A stretch of DNA of 64,000 nt from Shouchella lonarensis (GTDB lineage: Bacteria > Bacillota > Bacilli > Bacillales > Bacillaceae_D). A program made the translations under genes and the position numbers. The notes under the pieces were generated by a model. The model saw only the letters and a list, made by a program, of their open reading frames with translations, ran no database searches and was not told the origin of the DNA. Shown here piece after piece: positions 1-8,586 of the stretch (its first letter is position 1; each line of letters begins with the position of its first letter). The DNA is taken from the NCBI RefSeq assembly GCF_900096965.1, contig NZ_FMYM01000005.1, forward strand, positions 161,229 through 225,228. The letters are read 5' to 3'.

Positions 1-1072
1 GTATAAAGAACCTATTTTTCATGAGGATGAAATTGTTGGGTTCTTCGAGCTCCGCTTCCATCAACAGAGTATTAAAAAGGATACATTGGAAGTATACCTT
101 ATCTCTGCAGCCTTTTTCTTATTAGTTGTGGCAGCGACGTTATTTTTTGTTCAATATTGGTTTAAAAGAAATATGTTGCGTCCTTTTGCACTGATGCAAC
201 AGGAGATGGAGGAAATTGGATTCCGGAAGCAAAAGGTCATATCTAAGCCAAAACGTCGTCGTACACGCACAGAAGTAGCGCAACTCATGCACGATTTTAC
301 CACGATGAGCGCGAGGTTAAAGATCGCTTCTGAGCAACAAAAAAAGGCTGAAGAAAATCAGCGTCGATTTATTGGTGCCATCTCACATGATTTACGTACC
401 CCATTAACATCGATACGCGCTTATGCAGAAGGGATGCTCGTTCACGACGAACAACGTGAAGCTTATGCAGATGTCATTTTAGCTAAGACGACACATATGC
501 AGCGACTTGTTGATGATTTACTCGTTTATTCACAAATTAAATCCACAAGCTTTTCTCTTTCCGAAAAGCTCGTCGATGGGGAAGAACTGGCGGAAGTATT
601 GTTTGATGGTTACAAAGAGCAGTGGGCAGAATTTAGATTTGAAATAAGTTTTTTCATTACGCCATGTGAATTGTATGCAGATGTTGATCGTTTAGTTCAA
701 GTCATTGATAATTTAGTAACAAATGCGGTGCGCTATTCCTCGAGAGGTGGGGTAATTAAACTTTGTGCGACAAATCAACGTGAAGCGTTGCCTACATATC
801 TTTCGGAGAAAAAAGAAGGGTTGTATTTTTTTGTGGAAGATGAAGGAAAAGGCATCCCACTTGATGCGCAAAAACACTTATTTGATTCATTTTATCAAGT
901 AGAAACAGCACGCCAGCAAACGCCTGGAACGGGTATTGGACTAGGTCTTGCAATATGTAAAGAACTTGTCGAACAACATGGCGGTGAGATTGGTGTGAAA
1001 TCTACAGTAGCAGGTGGAAGTACGTTTTATTTTATGTTACCGTGTACCATTTTAAGGGAGGATTTTGTATGA
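1..1072 (+). CDS. Sensor histidine kinase, 5' end outside the window
   Basis: C-terminal part of a membrane sensor histidine kinase, which would autophosphorylate on His and pass the phosphate to a response regulator. The reading frame is open from base 2, so the gene starts upstream of the window; the TTG at 86 is internal. A hydrophobic segment (ISAAFFLLVVAATLFF) is followed by a HAMP-like linker. The H-box is GAISHDLRTPLTS, with the phosphoacceptor His in SHD. The N-box is DNLVTNAVRYS, and the ATP-lid boxes are DEGKGIP and GTGIGLGLAI. It overlaps the next gene by ATGA, so the two are probably co-translated, and the lipoprotein may belong to the sensing system. The cognate regulator is probably upstream. 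Family assignment is firm; the signal is unknown. Confidence 0.93.
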   Translation, partial: YKEPIFHEDEIVGFFELRFHQQSIKKDTLEVYLISAAFFLLVVAATLFFVQYWFKRNMLRPFALMQQEMEEIGFRKQKVISKPKRRRTRTEVAQLMHDFTTMSARLKIASEQQKKAEENQRRFIGAISHDLRTPLTSIRAYAEGMLVHDEQREAYADVILAKTTHMQRLVDDLLVYSQIKSTSFSLSEKLVDGEELAEVLFDGYKEQWAEFRFEISFFITPCELYADVDRLVQVIDNLVTNAVRYSSRGGVIKLCATNQREALPTYLSEKKEGLYFFVEDEGKGIPLDAQKHLFDSFYQVETARQQTPGTGIGLGLAICKELVEQHGGEIGVKSTVAGGSTFYFMLPCTILREDFV

Positions 1073-2100
1073 GGAAAATGTGGGTGTCTGTTATTAGTTT
1101 AATGATTGGAACGTTATTAGCGGGGTGTGAGGCTGCACTTGTAAAACCAGAAGACATTATACGTGAAGCGTTGGAGGGAGAAGAGCAGCCAGTTGCATAC
1201 GAGGCGGAAACGTTTCACGACGAAGGTTTCACGGAAAAGATACTTGTGAATACGAACGGGGATATGCGTCAGGATTTTTATATGGGAAGTATTCCTACAC
1301 AAAGCCATATTTATCGTGGCGATACAATGTATGAACTTGATTATGAGGGAAAAACGATCATTGAAAAAGAAAGTGATGGTAGTAATACAAAACACTTGCC
1401 ACTAAAAAGGTTGACAACGACGATAGATCAATTAGCGGATACACATACGATGGAAGTAACAAACGGTGAAAAATATTTAGAACGCGATGTCCATCACCTT
1501 ATTTTTGAACCAAAAGAAGAAGGGGATATGCGAGCTGAATATTGGGTAGATAAAGAAACATTCATTATTTTACGTGAAGTCATTGAAAATGAGTTTGAGG
1601 CATATGAAATGACTACCAAGTTTCTACGCTTAGATGTGAATGTTACTGATAGTGATTTTGAGTTAGGTGACACCAGTGGATTAGAACAATTGGTCGCAAA
1701 AGAATATATTCCTTTGGAAGAAATTCCAGATTTTTTTGATCAGCCAGTTTGGTTACCGGACCATGAATTAAATAATTGGGAGATAGTCGGCACTTTTATT
1801 AAATACAAAGGAGTAGGTTCAGAAGACTCCGTTGTTGTCAATTATGTTGATGATGGGGATAGGGAGTTCGTTTTCGAAGTAGACCGGAATTTACACAGGG
1901 TTCAATGGGAACCTGAGATTTACTCGGAAGAAACAGCACGTGATGTAATGATTAGAATGAGTTGGGAACCATCAGCTCATCAAGCAGTTTGGATAGAAAA
2001 TGATTTGCGTTATGATTTGTTTACACAACAAGATTGGGCTCGAGACGATGCGATTCGCGTAATTGAATCAATGACGGTGCTTGAGGTGGAGTCAGACTAG
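1069..2100 (+). CDS. Secreted lipoprotein, LolA/DUF4367-like
   Basis: Predicted lipoprotein of 343 residues. The ATG at 1069 is chosen because AAGGGAGG sits 8 bases upstream and the start overlaps the stop of the kinase gene. The N-terminus is a type II signal peptide with lipobox LLAGC (Cys 20), so the mature protein should be anchored on the outer face of the membrane. Residues about 30-210 resemble the LolA/YdcC-type beta-sheet fold found in many Bacillus lipoproteins. The C-terminal third (PVWLPDHELNNWEIVGTF to VIESM) looks like a DUF4367-type domain. Pairing with a sensor kinase suggests a signal-input or envelope-stress role, but that is inference. Confidence 0.75.
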   Translation: MRKMWVSVISLMIGTLLAGCEAALVKPEDIIREALEGEEQPVAYEAETFHDEGFTEKILVNTNGDMRQDFYMGSIPTQSHIYRGDTMYELDYEGKTIIEKESDGSNTKHLPLKRLTTTIDQLADTHTMEVTNGEKYLERDVHHLIFEPKEEGDMRAEYWVDKETFIILREVIENEFEAYEMTTKFLRLDVNVTDSDFELGDTSGLEQLVAKEYIPLEEIPDFFDQPVWLPDHELNNWEIVGTFIKYKGVGSEDSVVVNYVDDGDREFVFEVDRNLHRVQWEPEIYSEETARDVMIRMSWEPSAHQAVWIENDLRYDLFTQQDWARDDAIRVIESMTVLEVESD

Positions 2101-2221
2101 AAATTTGTCGATTTCCTAAAAAAATAGTGGCAAATTTGATCATCTTTCTTTATGATAGAGATGATAATAAAACTTTGCCGCAAAAAAAGCGACGGAGACA
2201 CTTTCAGAGGTGAAAAAGAAC

Positions 2222-3484
2222 ATGGATGAAGACAAAAGTAAAGTCGACAAACTCGACGTGCTTTCTTCGACACAATCAATCATACATAAGGCGCTGAGTA
2301 AGTTAGGTTACCCAGAAGAAATGTATGAACTATTAAAAGAACCGATTCGGATGATGACCGTACGTATCCCGGTGCGTATGGATGATGGCTCAACGAAAAT
2401 CTTTACAGGTTACCGGGCGCAACATAATGATGCTGTTGGACCGACGAAAGGTGGCGTTCGCTTCCATCCTCAAGTGACAGAAAAAGAAGTGAAGGCGCTG
2501 TCAATTTGGATGAGCTTGAAAGCAGGCATTGTCAATCTGCCATATGGTGGTGGGAAAGGCGGGATTGTATGTGATCCGCGTCATATGTCTTTTCGTGAAG
2601 TAGAGCGTTTAAGTCGCGGTTACGTACGCGCGATCAGTCAAATTGTTGGACCGACAAAAGACATTCCTGCGCCGGATGTACTCACAAATTCACAAATTAT
2701 GGCTTGGATGTTAGATGAGTATAGCCGCATTCGTGAATTTGACTCACCGAACTTTATTACAGGAAAACCACTTGTTTTAGGGGGATCTCATGGTCGTGAG
2801 TCGGCGACGGCAAAAGGTGTAACGATTTGCATGATGGAAGCTGCGAAGAAAAAAGGCATTGACATGACCGGAGCAAAGGTCATTATTCAAGGTTTTGGCA
2901 ACGCGGGTAGTTTCTTGGCAAAATTTATGGCAGATGCTGGCACGCGTGTTGTAGGTATTTCTGATGCTTATGGGGCTTTGTATGATGAGGATGGCTTAGA
3001 TATAGATTATTTACTTGATCGACGAGATAGCTTTGGAACAGTGACAAAATTGTTCAAGGATACCATCACGAATGAAGAACTACTTGAAAAAGAATGTGAC
3101 ATTCTCGTCCCAGCGGCAATTGAAAATCAAATTACGTCGCGTAATGCAGCAAATATTAAGGCATCCATTGTGGTTGAAGCTGCAAACGGGCCAACGACGC
3201 TGGAGGCAACGAAAATCTTATCTGAACGTGGCGTGCTGCTTGTCCCTGATGTACTGGCAAGTGCGGGGGGTGTGACGGTCTCATATTTTGAATGGGTTCA
3301 AAACAACCAAGGATATTATTGGACAGATGAAGAAGTAGAAGGCAAGTTGCGCACGGTACTTGTGGAAGCGTTTGAAAATATTTATGATTTGTCTGTACGC
3401 CGGAAAGTGGACATGAGGTTAGCTGCGTACATGATTGGTGTCAGGCGAATGGCGGAGGCTTCTCGTTTCCGGGGATGGGTGTGA
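2222..3484 (+). CDS. gudB: NAD-dependent glutamate dehydrogenase
   Basis: Catabolic glutamate dehydrogenase converting glutamate to 2-oxoglutarate and ammonia in the cytoplasm. The 420-residue protein follows B. subtilis GudB/RocG over its whole length, including the KGG substrate-site motif (GPTKGGVRFHP), GGGKGGI with the catalytic Lys region, PAPDVLTNSQIMAW and the Rossmann motif GFGNAGSF. ATG 2222 is preferred over the in-frame GTG at 2210 because AGAGGTG lies 9 bases before it and the GTG is part of that site. In B. subtilis 168 gudB is silenced by a duplicated GTGAAGGCG; here that 9-mer occurs once (2489-2497), as in active alleles. ypdA follows, as in B. subtilis. Confidence 0.96.
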   Translation: MDEDKSKVDKLDVLSSTQSIIHKALSKLGYPEEMYELLKEPIRMMTVRIPVRMDDGSTKIFTGYRAQHNDAVGPTKGGVRFHPQVTEKEVKALSIWMSLKAGIVNLPYGGGKGGIVCDPRHMSFREVERLSRGYVRAISQIVGPTKDIPAPDVLTNSQIMAWMLDEYSRIREFDSPNFITGKPLVLGGSHGRESATAKGVTICMMEAAKKKGIDMTGAKVIIQGFGNAGSFLAKFMADAGTRVVGISDAYGALYDEDGLDIDYLLDRRDSFGTVTKLFKDTITNEELLEKECDILVPAAIENQITSRNAANIKASIVVEAANGPTTLEATKILSERGVLLVPDVLASAGGVTVSYFEWVQNNQGYYWTDEEVEGKLRTVLVEAFENIYDLSVRRKVDMRLAAYMIGVRRMAEASRFRGWV

Positions 3485-3515
3485 AGTCGGAGATTAGAAT
3501 CCGGAGTTCGGACTG

Positions 3516-3543
3516 AAAGCTTATTCCATAGAAAAGGCTTTTT
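3516..3543 (+). terminator. Possible terminator after gudB
   Basis: A 7-bp stem (AAAGCTT with AGGCTTT, one G-U pair) around an 11-12 base loop, ending in five T. It is short and so only moderately convincing, but it lies between gudB and the promoter-like sequence of ypdA. Confidence 0.4.
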
Positions 3544-3558
3544 AAAATACGATCGGTC

Positions 3559-3585
3559 TTGCCTATGACAGAGAAATGCTATATT
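3559..3585 (+). promoter_or_regulatory. Sigma-A-like promoter for ypdA
   Basis: TTGCCT (3559-3564), then an extended -10 TGCTATATT (3577-3585), with a 15-base spacer. Transcription would begin near 3592, at the foot of the strong hairpin that follows. Confidence 0.45.
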
Positions 3586-3595
3586 CTGGATTGGA

Positions 3596-3632
3596 AAGCC
3601 CTTGTCCAAGTGGTTGACTTGGGCAGGGGCTT
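3596..3632 (+). promoter_or_regulatory. Strong 15-bp hairpin in the ypdA leader
   Basis: AAGCCCTTGTCCAAG pairs with CTTGGGCAGGGGCTT (two G-U pairs) around a 7-base loop. No T-run follows, so it is not an intrinsic terminator. It would form the 5' end of a transcript from the promoter at 3559-3585, about 110 bases before the ypdA start. It could stabilise the mRNA or bind a regulator. No known riboswitch or T-box motif is visible. Confidence 0.5.
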
Positions 3633-3742
3633 CACGGTTCCAGAGGTCGGAAACAAGTGTGAAGGCATATTCGCAGTTTTGAGTGGTTACGGTTCTGACT
3701 TCTGGTGACGGATCTCTGTATTCTGGAACAGGAGGTGACTGT

Positions 3743-4729
3743 ATGTATGACGTAGAAGTCGTTGTGATTGGTGGCGGGCCATGTGGATTAGCAGCAGCGA
3801 TTGCTTGTCAAGAACAAGGTTTATCTGTTATCGTCATTGAAAAAGGAAATGTGGCAAATGCGATTTACCATTATCCAACCCATCAAACATTTTTTAGTAC
3901 AAGTGAACGGTTGGAGATTGGTGATGTCCCGTTTATTATTGAACAACGAAAACCACGGCGGAATCAAGCGCTTGTTTATTATCGACAAGTGGTTGCTCGG
4001 AAAGGGCTATGTGTGCACACATATGAACAAGTGCAAGCTGTCTCCAAATTATCGGCTCACAAATTTCAAGTGACAACATCAAAAGCATCATACGTCACAA
4101 AATACGTGATTGTAGCCACGGGTTATTATGACCGTCCGAATTTAATGGAGATCCCAGGAGAAGACAGTCCACATGTATTTCATTATTTTAAAGAGGCGCA
4201 TCCTTATTTCCGTCAAGATGTGGTTGTGATTGGTGGCAAAAACTCTGCTGTTGATGCAGTATTAGAGTTGGAAAAGGCAGGGGCTCGAGTGACAATGCTT
4301 TACCGTGGAGAAGATTATTCAGCTAGCATTAAGCCTTGGATCTTACCTGAGCTTGAAGCGCTAGTAAGAAATGGACAAGTGACAGTGGTGTTTCAAGCCA
4401 CTGTTAATAAAATCACATCTGATAAGGTATATTACGAGGTGAACGGGGAGAAAGAAAGTGTTTCTGCTAATTTTGTTTTTGCGATGACAGGTTATCGCCC
4501 TGATCATATGTTTTTGCGTACCCTTGGTGTAGAAGTAGACGAAGCAACGGGACGACCATTGTTTGATCCGGAAACGATGGAAACGAATGTGGATAATATT
4601 TACATTGCTGGCGTTATTGCTGCAGGAAACAATGCAAACGAGATTTTTATTGAAAATGGGCGGTTACACGGTCATTTGATTGCAGCTGCAATCCATGAAT
4701 TGGAATCTGGAAACCGGAAAACAGAGTGA
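3743..4729 (+). CDS. ypdA: Bacillithiol disulfide reductase YpdA
   Basis: FAD- and NADPH-dependent thioredoxin-reductase-like flavoprotein that reduces oxidised bacillithiol (BSSB), acting with bacilliredoxins. The ATG at 3743 has AGGAGGTG 6 bases upstream; the longer open frame upstream has no such site. The protein is 328 residues, the usual length. The FAD dinucleotide motif GGGPCGLAAA is near residue 10. A second Rossmann motif, VVIGGKNSAVDA, for NADPH lies near 165. The late motif FAMTGYRPDH and the C-terminal IYIAGVIAAGNNANEIF fit the family. The partner bshB2-yojF locus for bacillithiol synthesis is also in this window at about 47-48 kb. Confidence 0.93.
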   Translation: MYDVEVVVIGGGPCGLAAAIACQEQGLSVIVIEKGNVANAIYHYPTHQTFFSTSERLEIGDVPFIIEQRKPRRNQALVYYRQVVARKGLCVHTYEQVQAVSKLSAHKFQVTTSKASYVTKYVIVATGYYDRPNLMEIPGEDSPHVFHYFKEAHPYFRQDVVVIGGKNSAVDAVLELEKAGARVTMLYRGEDYSASIKPWILPELEALVRNGQVTVVFQATVNKITSDKVYYEVNGEKESVSANFVFAMTGYRPDHMFLRTLGVEVDEATGRPLFDPETMETNVDNIYIAGVIAAGNNANEIFIENGRLHGHLIAAAIHELESGNRKTE

Positions 4730-4816
4730 AATTAGATTTAAGGAAGAAAATATGCAGTTCAGTCGCCGTTTTGACCTCCGGCAATTGAACGTTACATCTG
4801 AATGGAGTGACTGTCC

Positions 4817-5779
4817 GTGCGGAGAGTGGTGTTATTTACGACTGGTGGAACGATAGCTAGTACGATGAATGAAGGTGGCAAACTCGTTGCAGGTGAGTTG
4901 ACCGGAGAACAGTTGACGGCTATTTGTCAACTGCCTGAAGATATTCACGTGACAGTTCGGTCCATATTACAGAAGCCAAGTGTACATATAACAGTTGAGG
5001 ATTGGCTGTTGTTAAAAAAAGAAATCGCGTGTGTGTTTCAGGACGAGACAGTTGATGGTGTCGTTGTAACACATGGAACAGATACACTGGAGGAAACAGC
5101 CTATTTTCTTGACTTGACAAATCGAGATGAGCGTCCAATTATTGTGACTGGTTCACAACGGGGACCGGAACAAGTCGGGACCGATGCTGTTTTGAATTTG
5201 CGACATGCGATTTATGCAGCGTCCGAACATGATTTGCGCGGCATAGGTGCAGCGGTCGTCTTTAACGAACGCATCTTTGCGGCTCGTTATGTGAAGAAGG
5301 AGCATGCCTCTAATATTCAAGGTTTTAACGCATTTGGTTTTGGATACCTAGGTATTATTGATAACGATGTCATTTTCACGTATCAAAAACCGATCAAGCG
5401 GGCATATTTTTCTTTGAAGGCAAATTGTCTGCCGGAAATTGGCATTGCAAAAGTATACTTAGGCATGCGCACACACACATTGCAAGCGATGTTGCAAACA
5501 GTAGATGGTCTTGTATTAGAAGGAGTCGGTCGAGGTCAAGTACCACCAGCACTCGTAGCACCAATTGAAGAAGCAATCGCAGCAGGCAAACCTGTCGTAA
5601 TGACAACTTCATCTGAAGAAGGAAAAGTTTATCCAACATATGAGTACGAAGGAAGCGCACACCATTTAGCAAAAATAGGGGTTGTGCTTGGAGGGGATTA
5701 TGATAGTAAAAAGGCACGAATTAAGATGATGGTATTGCTTGCCGCACATATGTCTGTAGCAAAAGGATTCCATATGTAA
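4817..5779 (+). CDS. ansA: L-asparaginase
   Basis: Hydrolyses asparagine to aspartate and ammonia. The 320-residue protein has both family threonine motifs: FTTGGTIAST at the N-terminus and VVTHGTDTLEETA near residue 85. No signal peptide is visible, so it should be cytoplasmic. It starts at GTG 4817 with GGAGTG 7 bases upstream. The position between ypdA and prsW, next to glutamate dehydrogenase, suggests a small cluster for amino-acid nitrogen use. The symbol is given by family; whether it is the type I or type II enzyme is not settled by sequence alone. Confidence 0.9.
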   Translation: MRRVVLFTTGGTIASTMNEGGKLVAGELTGEQLTAICQLPEDIHVTVRSILQKPSVHITVEDWLLLKKEIACVFQDETVDGVVVTHGTDTLEETAYFLDLTNRDERPIIVTGSQRGPEQVGTDAVLNLRHAIYAASEHDLRGIGAAVVFNERIFAARYVKKEHASNIQGFNAFGFGYLGIIDNDVIFTYQKPIKRAYFSLKANCLPEIGIAKVYLGMRTHTLQAMLQTVDGLVLEGVGRGQVPPALVAPIEEAIAAGKPVVMTTSSEEGKVYPTYEYEGSAHHLAKIGVVLGGDYDSKKARIKMMVLLAAHMSVAKGFHM

Positions 5780-5948
5780 GAGTGCAAAGGTGTTATTGCT
5801 TGCGCCCATTCCTATATGCATCGTATACTATACAAGTCATTATGAAAAATGGTGTGTAATGATGAATTGTCTTCGGGCGTATGTGATTTACAGAATGTTT
5901 CATAAGTGGTATCACATCTCTCGTACATAGAGAGCGGGGAAGCCTCCT

Positions 5949-6587
5949 ATGCTTGCTTTTATGACGACAGTAATGGCACCAGTCGTTTCGTTATGGTGTT
6001 ATATGTATTTACGGGATGTTACGTATAATATGTTTCCGGTTATTCGTATTTTTGTCATTGGTGCTTTGTTGGTATTCCCGGTCGCTGTTTTACAATATGC
6101 TTTTGAAGTAGAAAACGTTTTTACTGGCATACTCTCCAAGAGCTTTTTTCTTTACGGTTTCATTGAAGAAGGGTTAAAATGGCTGATGTTATTTATTTTT
6201 GGTTATCAGCAAAGTTATTTAAAACACCCGCGTGACGGTATCTTGTTAAGTGTATCTCTAGCTTTAGGTTTTGCGACGGTTGAAAATGGACTATATTTGA
6301 TAGCAAGTGGTCCTGAGTTAGTGTTGCCGAGAATGTTCTTTCCGGTGGCGTCTCATACAATTTACGGCATTATTATGGGTTATTATATGGTCAATGCAAT
6401 CGGTCAGAAGAAAAAGTTTTTTTACTTTCAATGGGCGCTATTCATTCCGGTGTTTCTCCACGGGATGTATGATTTTATTTTAATGGCATTTGAGGAATAT
6501 TTCTTATTTGTCATAGGTCCGTTTATGATCTTACTTCTTTTTTTAGCATATTCGAAGCTAAAAAAGACGCATCATTTACAAATATAG
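5949..6587 (+). CDS. prsW: Intramembrane protease PrsW
   Basis: Polytopic membrane protease. In B. subtilis PrsW makes the first (site-1) cut in the anti-sigma factor RsiW and so releases sigma-W under envelope stress. The 212-residue protein has about seven hydrophobic segments. It carries the family motifs GFIEEGLKW (Glu-Glu, near residue 75), a SHTIYG motif and a late HGMYDF (His and Asp), which are thought to form the metal-like active site. The ATG at 5949 follows GAGCGGGGA. In B. subtilis prsW (ypdC) also lies between ypdA and sleB; here aroD and a small gene are inserted after it. Confidence 0.92.
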   Translation: MLAFMTTVMAPVVSLWCYMYLRDVTYNMFPVIRIFVIGALLVFPVAVLQYAFEVENVFTGILSKSFFLYGFIEEGLKWLMLFIFGYQQSYLKHPRDGILLSVSLALGFATVENGLYLIASGPELVLPRMFFPVASHTIYGIIMGYYMVNAIGQKKKFFYFQWALFIPVFLHGMYDFILMAFEEYFLFVIGPFMILLLFLAYSKLKKTHHLQI

Positions 6588-6671
6588 CGAGGTTTGTTGG
6601 ATAAAGTGAGCGGTGGGGCAGCTAGATCATTGTTTTGCCTTACCAGAGAATGGCTCAAAAGGGGGATTTTA

Positions 6672-6836
6672 GTGACAACGTCAAATCGATATCGTGTGAT
6701 CATTCGTTGCCCAGCTTGTGGAGAAAAGTATATTTTACGTGGCAAACGCAATGAAGAAGGCGAGTATGAGACTGGATTTAAACAGTGTATCTGTGGGAAT
6801 GAAGAGCAATTGAACATTGAAGTGTCACCAGAATAA
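6672..6836 (+). CDS. Small zinc-ribbon-like protein
   Basis: A 54-residue protein. GTG 6672 is chosen because AAGGGGG lies 7 bases upstream; the open frame continues to 6594 but without a ribosome site. Two metal-knuckle-like motifs, RCPACGEKYILRG and CICGNEE, could bind one zinc. It is downstream of prsW and followed by a hairpin. Function unknown. Confidence 0.65.
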   Translation: MTTSNRYRVIIRCPACGEKYILRGKRNEEGEYETGFKQCICGNEEQLNIEVSPE

Positions 6837-6837
6837 A

Positions 6838-6880
6838 CAACAGTGCCGTTTTGCTCTAGGGAGTGGAACGGCACTGTTTG
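6838..6880 (+). terminator. Hairpin after the zinc-ribbon gene
   Basis: Stem of about 12 bp (AACAGTGCCGTT with AACGGCACTGTT) around a 16-base loop, followed by TTTG. It sits between the small gene and aroD. Confidence 0.6.
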
Positions 6881-6907
6881 TAAGGGATAGATGGGAGAGG
6901 ATATAGA

Positions 6908-7639
6908 ATGAGAATAAGGCACGTGACTTTAGCGCCCGGTGAAAAAAATATTTGTGTGTCTTTAATGAGCGAGACATGGGCGTTACTGCTAGAAGAAATA
7001 CGGTCATTACCGTTGAAGAAAATAGATATATTAGAGTGGCGTGTCGATCAATATCGTGATAAGGATGATATGGAAGCGATAACGGAAACATTGAGGTTGT
7101 TGCGTCAAGAAATAAAAGAAATACCGCTCATTTTTACATATCGTGAACAAACAAGGGAACATGAGGACGCGTGTTTTCATTTATATGAACATGTGTTGCA
7201 GGAAGATGGAATTGATTTCATTGATCTTGAACAGTCCTATCCTGTAGAGAAAATAAGAGAATTAGTTACACAAGCACATCAGAAAGGTGTATTTGTCATT
7301 GTGTCGCATCATGATTTTGTGGGTACGCCTGATAGGGAGTGGATAGGTCATTATGTCAAACGCGCAGTCGACTTAGGGGCTGATGTAGTGAAATTGGCGG
7401 TGACAGCGACAACACCAGAAGAGGTCCTTCGATTGTGGGAAACGACATATTTGTTGTCGCGTGCGAATGATGTTCCTTTGATGACGATGGCGATGGGACA
7501 TTTAGGACGTTTTAGCCGGATAGGGGGGCACGTTTTTGGCTCTTGTGCAACATTTGCGTCCGGACAACGTTGTTCTGCCCCTGGACAGTTACCGGTTGCA
7601 GATGTTTATCGTCTATATCAAATGTTAGCGGATGAATAA
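6908..7639 (+). CDS. aroD: 3-dehydroquinate dehydratase, type I
   Basis: Third step of the shikimate pathway: 3-dehydroquinate to 3-dehydroshikimate through a Schiff base on lysine. The 243-residue protein carries EWRVDQY near residue 38, the catalytic His region VSHHDF near 135 and the Schiff-base Lys in DVVKLAV near 160. It ends with MGHLGRFSRI and the GQLPVADV segment typical of type I enzymes. ATG 6908 follows GGGAGAGG. The gene is placed between prsW and sleB; in B. subtilis the type I enzyme (there called aroC) lies elsewhere. The pathway continues in this window with aroC-aroB-aroA at 26.7-30.3 kb. Confidence 0.94.
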   Translation: MRIRHVTLAPGEKNICVSLMSETWALLLEEIRSLPLKKIDILEWRVDQYRDKDDMEAITETLRLLRQEIKEIPLIFTYREQTREHEDACFHLYEHVLQEDGIDFIDLEQSYPVEKIRELVTQAHQKGVFVIVSHHDFVGTPDREWIGHYVKRAVDLGADVVKLAVTATTPEEVLRLWETTYLLSRANDVPLMTMAMGHLGRFSRIGGHVFGSCATFASGQRCSAPGQLPVADVYRLYQMLADE

Positions 7640-7685
7640 GCTCTTCAATTGTACTTGTACGCAGTGATGCGATGTTTCTATGCAT

Positions 7686-7740
7686 AAAAATGATGAGTGA
7701 ATAACAAACTACTGATGAAAATAAAGTTTGCATCATTTTT
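7686..7740 (+). terminator. Two-part hairpin before sleB
   Basis: Outer stem AAAAATGATG (7686-7695) with CATCATTTTT (7731-7740) and inner stem CAAACT/AGTTTG. The right arm itself ends in a T-run. It probably terminates aroD, although the same region must also hold the sleB promoter. Confidence 0.45.
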
Positions 7741-7765
7741 GTTTGCGGAATGAAGGAGGAAGAGC

Positions 7766-8572
7766 ATGGCGCGTACACGTTTTCTTTGTTTCATTGCTTG
7801 TATGTATCTGATGTTTGTCCCTAATGAGTCAGCTGAAGCTTTTAGTGAACAAATCATCCAACGAGGAGCAACAGGTGACGACGTAGTTGAACTCCAAGCT
7901 CGTCTGCAATATATTGGTTTTTACAATGGCAATATTGATGGTGTATTTGGTTGGACGACATATTGGGCTGTGCGAAATTACCAAGAAGATTACGGATTAG
8001 AAGTGGATGGGCTTGTAGGTGCGCAAATGAAAGATCGTCTTGTCTCGTCGACAAACTATGACCGCGATTTTGTCATGCAAGCATTAAATGAGGGACAATC
8101 GTTTACGCATTATGGTGGTACACCTAAGGAAATCCAAAAGAAAGACGGTACACAGTCGCAAGGTGGGGGACAAAAAGATACGACGATCGCCAAAGCACAA
8201 CCTGTTCCAGCAGGTTATTCAGAAAATGATATTCAGTTAATGGCGCAGGCTGTTTATGGTGAGGCGCGTGGAGAGCCTTATGAGGGGCAAGTAGCGGTGG
8301 CGGCTGTGATCATTAACCGTGTGAACTCGGCGACATTCCCGAATACCGTAGCGGGTGTAATTTATGAGGAACGTGCATTTACAGCAGTGGCGGATGGACA
8401 AATTAATTTACAACCGGACGAGACAGCGCGCAGGGCGGTATTGGATGCAATCAATGGGCAAGACCCATCAAATAATGCACTTTATTATTTTAACCCTGAT
8501 ACCGCAACATCAGGTTGGATTTGGACACGTCCACAAATTAAACGTATCGGTAAGCACATTTTTTGTTCCTAG
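7766..8572 (+). CDS. sleB: Spore cortex-lytic enzyme SleB
   Basis: Lytic transglycosylase that breaks muramic-delta-lactam-containing cortex peptidoglycan during germination. The 268-residue protein has an N-terminal signal peptide with probable cleavage after AEA. Next is a peptidoglycan-binding repeat (about residues 30-90, RGATGDDVVELQ to VDGLVGAQM), a Gln/Gly-rich linker, then the SleB/cell-wall hydrolase domain from about 150. The catalytic Glu lies in YGEARGEPYEGQ. ATG 7766 has AAGGAGGAAG upstream. ypeB follows 14 bases after the stop, its ribosome site adjoining the sleB stop, as in other bacilli. In B. subtilis the pair is made in the forespore. Confidence 0.96.
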   Translation: MARTRFLCFIACMYLMFVPNESAEAFSEQIIQRGATGDDVVELQARLQYIGFYNGNIDGVFGWTTYWAVRNYQEDYGLEVDGLVGAQMKDRLVSSTNYDRDFVMQALNEGQSFTHYGGTPKEIQKKDGTQSQGGGQKDTTIAKAQPVPAGYSENDIQLMAQAVYGEARGEPYEGQVAVAAVIINRVNSATFPNTVAGVIYEERAFTAVADGQINLQPDETARRAVLDAINGQDPSNNALYYFNPDTATSGWIWTRPQIKRIGKHIFCS

Positions 8573-8586
8573 AAGGAGTTGGACAG

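Noticed and set aside
3485..3742. Riboswitch or T-box before ypdA
   Set aside because: A strong hairpin exists, but no T-box sequence or known aptamer core is seen.
7698..7723. Sigma-G or sigma-F promoter of sleB
   Set aside because: TGAATA and GATGAAAATA resemble single elements, but the spacing between them is only about 10 bases.
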